Part shown: positions 32,312 through 35,402 of the stretch, in pieces
How the letters are laid out: each line of letters opens with the position of its first letter
Numbering within the stretch: the stretch's first letter is position 1
Source of the DNA: Cladosporium sp. IMV 00045
Lineage: Eukaryota > Ascomycota > Dothideomycetes > Cladosporiales > Cladosporiaceae
Assembly: GCA_001931905.2 (NCBI GenBank)
Contig: MSJI02000855.1
Span: forward strand, 1 to 35,402
Reading direction: 5' to 3'
Length of the DNA: 35,402 bases
Program-made: the position numbers and the translations under genes
Notes under the pieces: generated by a model
The model's input: the letters and a program-made list of their open reading frames with translations, nothing else
Told to the model about the DNA's origin: nothing
Database searches by the model: none

Positions 32312-32989
32312 TGGGAATTTCAAATGAATGAACAGAGGCTATTCGGCCTGCTTGAGGAAATCATGATAGACGTCCAGGACGACCGACTTTTTATACTTAC
32401 CTGCCCAAGCTCCCCCTGTCAACGACTCAGGCCTAACATGAGCGTCTTTGGAATGCTAAACGGACAAAAATTACTAGTCGTAGATCAAGTAGAATGGTCG
32501 CTTGCAGGTGGTATGGCCGAGGTCCATTGTTCGTCCATGCAGAGCCTGTCATAATTTAATACCCATGCTCGCCCCTCGGAGTGAGAAGACTGGCAAGGAT
32601 GTCTGGATTTCTAATCTCCGAGGCTCTTCGCTCATGTGTTCGCCAAGCACAAAGTTCCACTGGATACATGATTTATCAGACGTATGTATAGTGCTGTACC
32701 CTGATTGTAACCTGACATGGATGGTCTGGAAGGAGGCATCGGTCGTGGCATTAATCGCGGTGTTGACCTAGTCGTCACTGCACTGCCTCCACTTCTGTGA
32801 AGCCGGCACGTGGCGGGCTTCCTGTCTCCACTCTACCTCCGTAGCGAAGCCGACAACCCCTGTATAACCGTCTGCAAAATGTCTGTTACAGGTGGTCAAT
32901 GCGAGGCTTAGCCGGCTTTCCAGCTTTATATGGGGTTCCTTATATAAACGTGGAAACCAGCGTTAGCACTAGTAGTAGCATCACCTTTT
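32312..32989. other. GMC upstream region up to the RIP boundary
   Basis: About 680 bp with normal CA/TG content, including the GMC promoter. Short plus-strand frames (32324-32554 and 32502-32771) show no recognisable protein. The change to RIP composition occurs abruptly between about 32970 and 33000. Confidence 0.4.
32387..32395 (-). promoter_or_regulatory. TATA-like element of the GMC gene
   Basis: TATAAAAAG on the minus strand, about 150 bp upstream of the GMC start codon and upstream of the candidate 5' UTR intron. Position and sequence fit a TATA box; function is inferred. Confidence 0.35.
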
Positions 32990-33169
32990 TAACCTCGTCG
33001 TCGCCCTAAATAGGACCCTATCGTTAATCTAGTAGTAGTATAGGCATTTAAAGGTATTATTATTTAGCCTTATAGCTCGCCTAGCGCCTTATATTACTAT
33101 ATAGATATAGTACCTACTTAAAGAAGGCTACTCTTAATCGTCTATCGCTCGCTAGCTCCTATTATATAG

Positions 33170-34066
33170 GGCTACTATTAATAGGATAGATCGCAATCTT
33201 AACCTATTTAATAGCCTATACGTACTAATAGGGGGCGTTATTAAAGGACGGCCGCGCGCGCTTACGCTAGCCTAAGAGGATATACCTACTCCTACTCCTA
33301 CTCCTATACTAGCTACTAATATAGCTAGTTTATCCTCGCTTATCTTAATAACCGACCGACGGTATACCTCGATAAGGTAGCCCTAGCTATCTACGACTAA
33401 TTCGAAGTTTATCTATATAGGACTACCGTAGGCCGTATCCTTAAGAAGCGTAGTTAGTCTCGAAAGGTATTAAAACGACGAGCGCTTAAAGCTAATACTA
33501 TACTCCGAGCGATATTTATAACGAAGATAGCCTAGTACCTAGTAGATAGGCTAGTATTCTTAGATAAGAGTATATCTAACGAGCGAATAGGATATAGGAA
33601 GCGTAGGTAGTCGCCTATAGGAGTCGATTATACTAATTTAGTAATAATAAAGTAGTATATACGGTAGAGCATCCTACTAGCCCTTATAATCGACGGCTAT
33701 TTACTAGAGCCTTTAATCCTATAGGCCGGTATTAACTAAGCGGTATTTAATTAGTTTATCGCTAATCGGGTACTACCGTACCTCGATATAGGTATAGTAA
33801 TTATACTAGATAATACCTCTATCTATTACGACCCGTCGTTAAGAGCGATAGTCGAAGTAGCTAGCTACTAACTACTATATCTACTACTATATTCGCCGGA
33901 TTTAAACCTAATCGAATAGACGTTTAATATACTAAAGGCGTAGATAAAAAGGAATATAGTAATAGCGGTAGTCTTCGGGAATTTTAGCGTATTTCTATCG
34001 TACGCTACGTAGGAGGTAATAGGTAATATTCGAGGTTATTATCGTAAGAGCGGATATAGGTTTTAA
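33170..34066 (+). mobile_element. RIP-degraded Tc1-type (DD34E) transposon remnant
   Basis: A plus-strand frame full of TAG/TAA stops still shows a Tc1/mariner (DDE_3-type) transposase. The first catalytic Asp is in VFLD (codon 33563), followed by NERIGYRKRR. IIDGYLLEPL precedes the second Asp in ILDN (codon 33809). SPDLNLIE carries the Glu (codon 33914). Exactly 34 codons separate the second Asp and the Glu, the DD34E spacing of the Tc1 group. A helix-turn-helix-like segment (VALAIYD...TTVGRILKKR) lies upstream. A change of frame near 33368 (Pro/Thr-repeat N-terminal part in one frame, the rest in another) indicates an indel besides RIP. The frame ends with TAA at 34064-34066. It is clearly inactive. 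Confidence 0.88.
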
Positions 34067-34439
34067 GGCCCTAAATTTAACTAAGTCAATTATTTAAAAG
34101 TTAATATTATAATTACCTAATTAGGATTAGTAGGGGACGAAAGTACGAAAATAATACGCTAAAACGTAGGGCCGAGCGGGCCGGCCGCTTCCGGAGCGAA
34201 ATTACGGAGATTATAGGATATTATCGTTATTACTTTCAAAGTAGGTAATTACTACGTAACTAGTATTATAGATTTTTAAGGTATTATTTAATAATTATAA
34301 AGAGTAAAGCGAGCGCTTTTTAATAGTTTAACCTACGATAAAAACGGAGTAATAATACGTACGTAGTAATATTATAAAGTAAGCTATAGAAATATTAAAT
34401 TCCTAGCTAAATTCCTAGTATCTAGCCTCGAGTAGCTAC

Positions 34440-35402
34440 TCGCTCGCTTATAAAGCTATTAATATATCGCTTTATCCTTAACCGATACCCTTCTATTAAA
34501 CCCTTTTTACGCTATTTAGCTTTCGTTAAAGTAGTAATATCTTATAGGGTATAGTCCTTAGCGATAAATAGGTCCTTTAGGCGGTCTAAATCGGCTAGGC
34601 GGTTACGCTAATCGACCTTTAAAGCGTACTAAGCGAAGCAATCTAGTACTAGCTAGTCCGGAGTAGTTTAAGAGCTATCTAATCGAATATACTCCTACGG
34701 AGGGCTCCGGCGGCCTTACTACTATAATATAAATAACGAGGAGTCGTAGCCGAAGAAGAACTAAGGCGTAATAGTGATTTACTAGCCTTAGAGACCTCCT
34801 ATTAGTACTAGTAGCCGCTCGTAGGCTAAATTAACCTCTTCTATACTACCTATTCGACGATCGTACTTACGGCGGTACTCTTTTACCTCCCTTACGTTCC
34901 TTATTATTACGAAGGTCCTAATCGACGGCCGATTAAAATTACCTACGCTAGCCTAGATATCCTAGTTCTAAGCTACGATAATATCTAGATAAAGAGGATA
35001 ATAGTACTTAAGGGGGTCCGTTAGTACTACGACGAAGTATAGCTTCGAATAGTTTAAATAGGAGCGATTACTATATACCTATCGCGAGCGTAGTTTAAAC
35101 GACGAGTTACGTCGAGATACCTATTTAGCGATAATCTAAGGCACCTCCTATATTTAGCGGTTCGTAGTACTAGTACGACCTCGTTACGAAGGCTCCGGAG
35201 CCTATATAGGAGTATCTTAAATAGGCGTAGTAGCCTTAGTAGTAGGAGCCTCCGGAGCCTCCGGAGCCTATTTAATAGCCTCGTAATAGATAGTAAGGCT
35301 AATAGCGATACCGCGATAGCTATCCTTTACTAAATTAACGAGAACCTTACTAATAAGGGCCTCCTAGTCGCTTCGTATCGTACGTAGGCTTAAATCGGTA
35401 TA
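34440..35402 (-). pseudogene. Second RIP-degraded coding frame, unidentified
   Basis: On the minus strand one frame reads coherently across most of this interval, with stops almost all TAG or TAA, as expected from mutated CAG, CAA and TGG codons. Stretches such as REVKEYRRKYDRRIGSIEEV, NRLADLDRLKDLFIAKDYTL and KKGLIEGYRLRIKRYINSF have ordinary protein composition. An Ala-Pro-Glu repeat (tandem CTCCGGAGG units near 35246-35270) lies at its upstream end. I do not recognise the family. It could be a second open reading frame of a larger transposon or a different repeat. It converges with the Tc1 remnant. Confidence 0.5.

Larger units (their letters stand above)
32990..35402. repeat. RIP-saturated repeat block
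   Basis: From about 32.98 kb to the window end the sequence becomes TA-rich and almost lacks CA and TG dinucleotides; by eye I count seven CA and one TG in 33001-35402. CG dinucleotides remain common, so this is not general AT drift or CpG decay. CA-to-TA change on both strands is the signature of repeat-induced point mutation, which acts on duplicated DNA in ascomycetes. The block continues beyond the window. Two degraded coding frames lie inside it. Terminal inverted repeats and target-site duplications were not found by eye. Confidence 0.92.

Noticed and set aside
1..35402. CRISPR arrays, operons, ribosome binding sites, bacterial insertion sequences
   Set aside because: The sequence is eukaryotic with spliced genes; no regularly spaced repeats were seen.

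Overview
The window is nuclear DNA of a filamentous ascomycete (Pezizomycotina; a Dothideomycete is my guess, not shown). The signs are compact genes with short GT-AG introns (about 51-110 nt, CTAAC/CTGAC-like branch sites), fungal orthologues throughout (cullin-4, URM1, MKT1, CAF16, MOD5, CWF23-like, DCP2), fungus-type NACHT and HeLo genes, and a terminal block mutated by repeat-induced point mutation (RIP).

Region 1 (1-22 kb) is an ordinary conserved block. In order it holds: cullin-4 (-), URM1 (+), a secreted glycerophosphodiester phosphodiesterase (-), a two-HKD phospholipase D (+), MKT1 (+), the soluble ABC ATPase CAF16 (-), the tRNA dimethylallyltransferase MOD5 (+), a DnaJ/CWF23-like splicing factor (-), the decapping enzyme DCP2 (+) and a METTL7-like methyltransferase (-). 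Several pairs share divergent promoters (cul4/URM1, CAF16/MOD5, CWF23/DCP2). From 10.5 to 20.8 kb all five genes act on RNA: translation control, CCR4-NOT, tRNA modification, splicing and decapping. URM1 adds a second tRNA-modification gene.

Region 2 (22.3-29.6 kb) is accessory. It carries a NACHT (NLR/STAND) gene on the minus strand split by one in-frame TAA. Next is an intact, spliced three-exon gene of 260 codons that I cannot name. Divergent from it is a HeLo-domain plus kinase-like gene on the plus strand, broken by an in-frame TGA, a -1 frameshift and a further stop. NLR and HeLo proteins are known partners in fungal programmed cell death and allorecognition, so I read this as a decayed cell-death/immunity locus with one surviving member.

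Region 3 (30.1-32.3 kb) is a four-exon secreted GMC oxidoreductase (-).

Region 4 (about 32.98-35.4 kb) is a RIP-saturated repeat. CA and TG dinucleotides are almost absent (I counted seven CA and one TG by eye in 33001-35402). Inside are the remains of a Tc1-type DD34E transposase on the plus strand and a second degraded, unidentified coding frame on the minus strand. Exon boundaries were derived by hand from splice signals and reading phase; every spliced model listed sums to a multiple of three.
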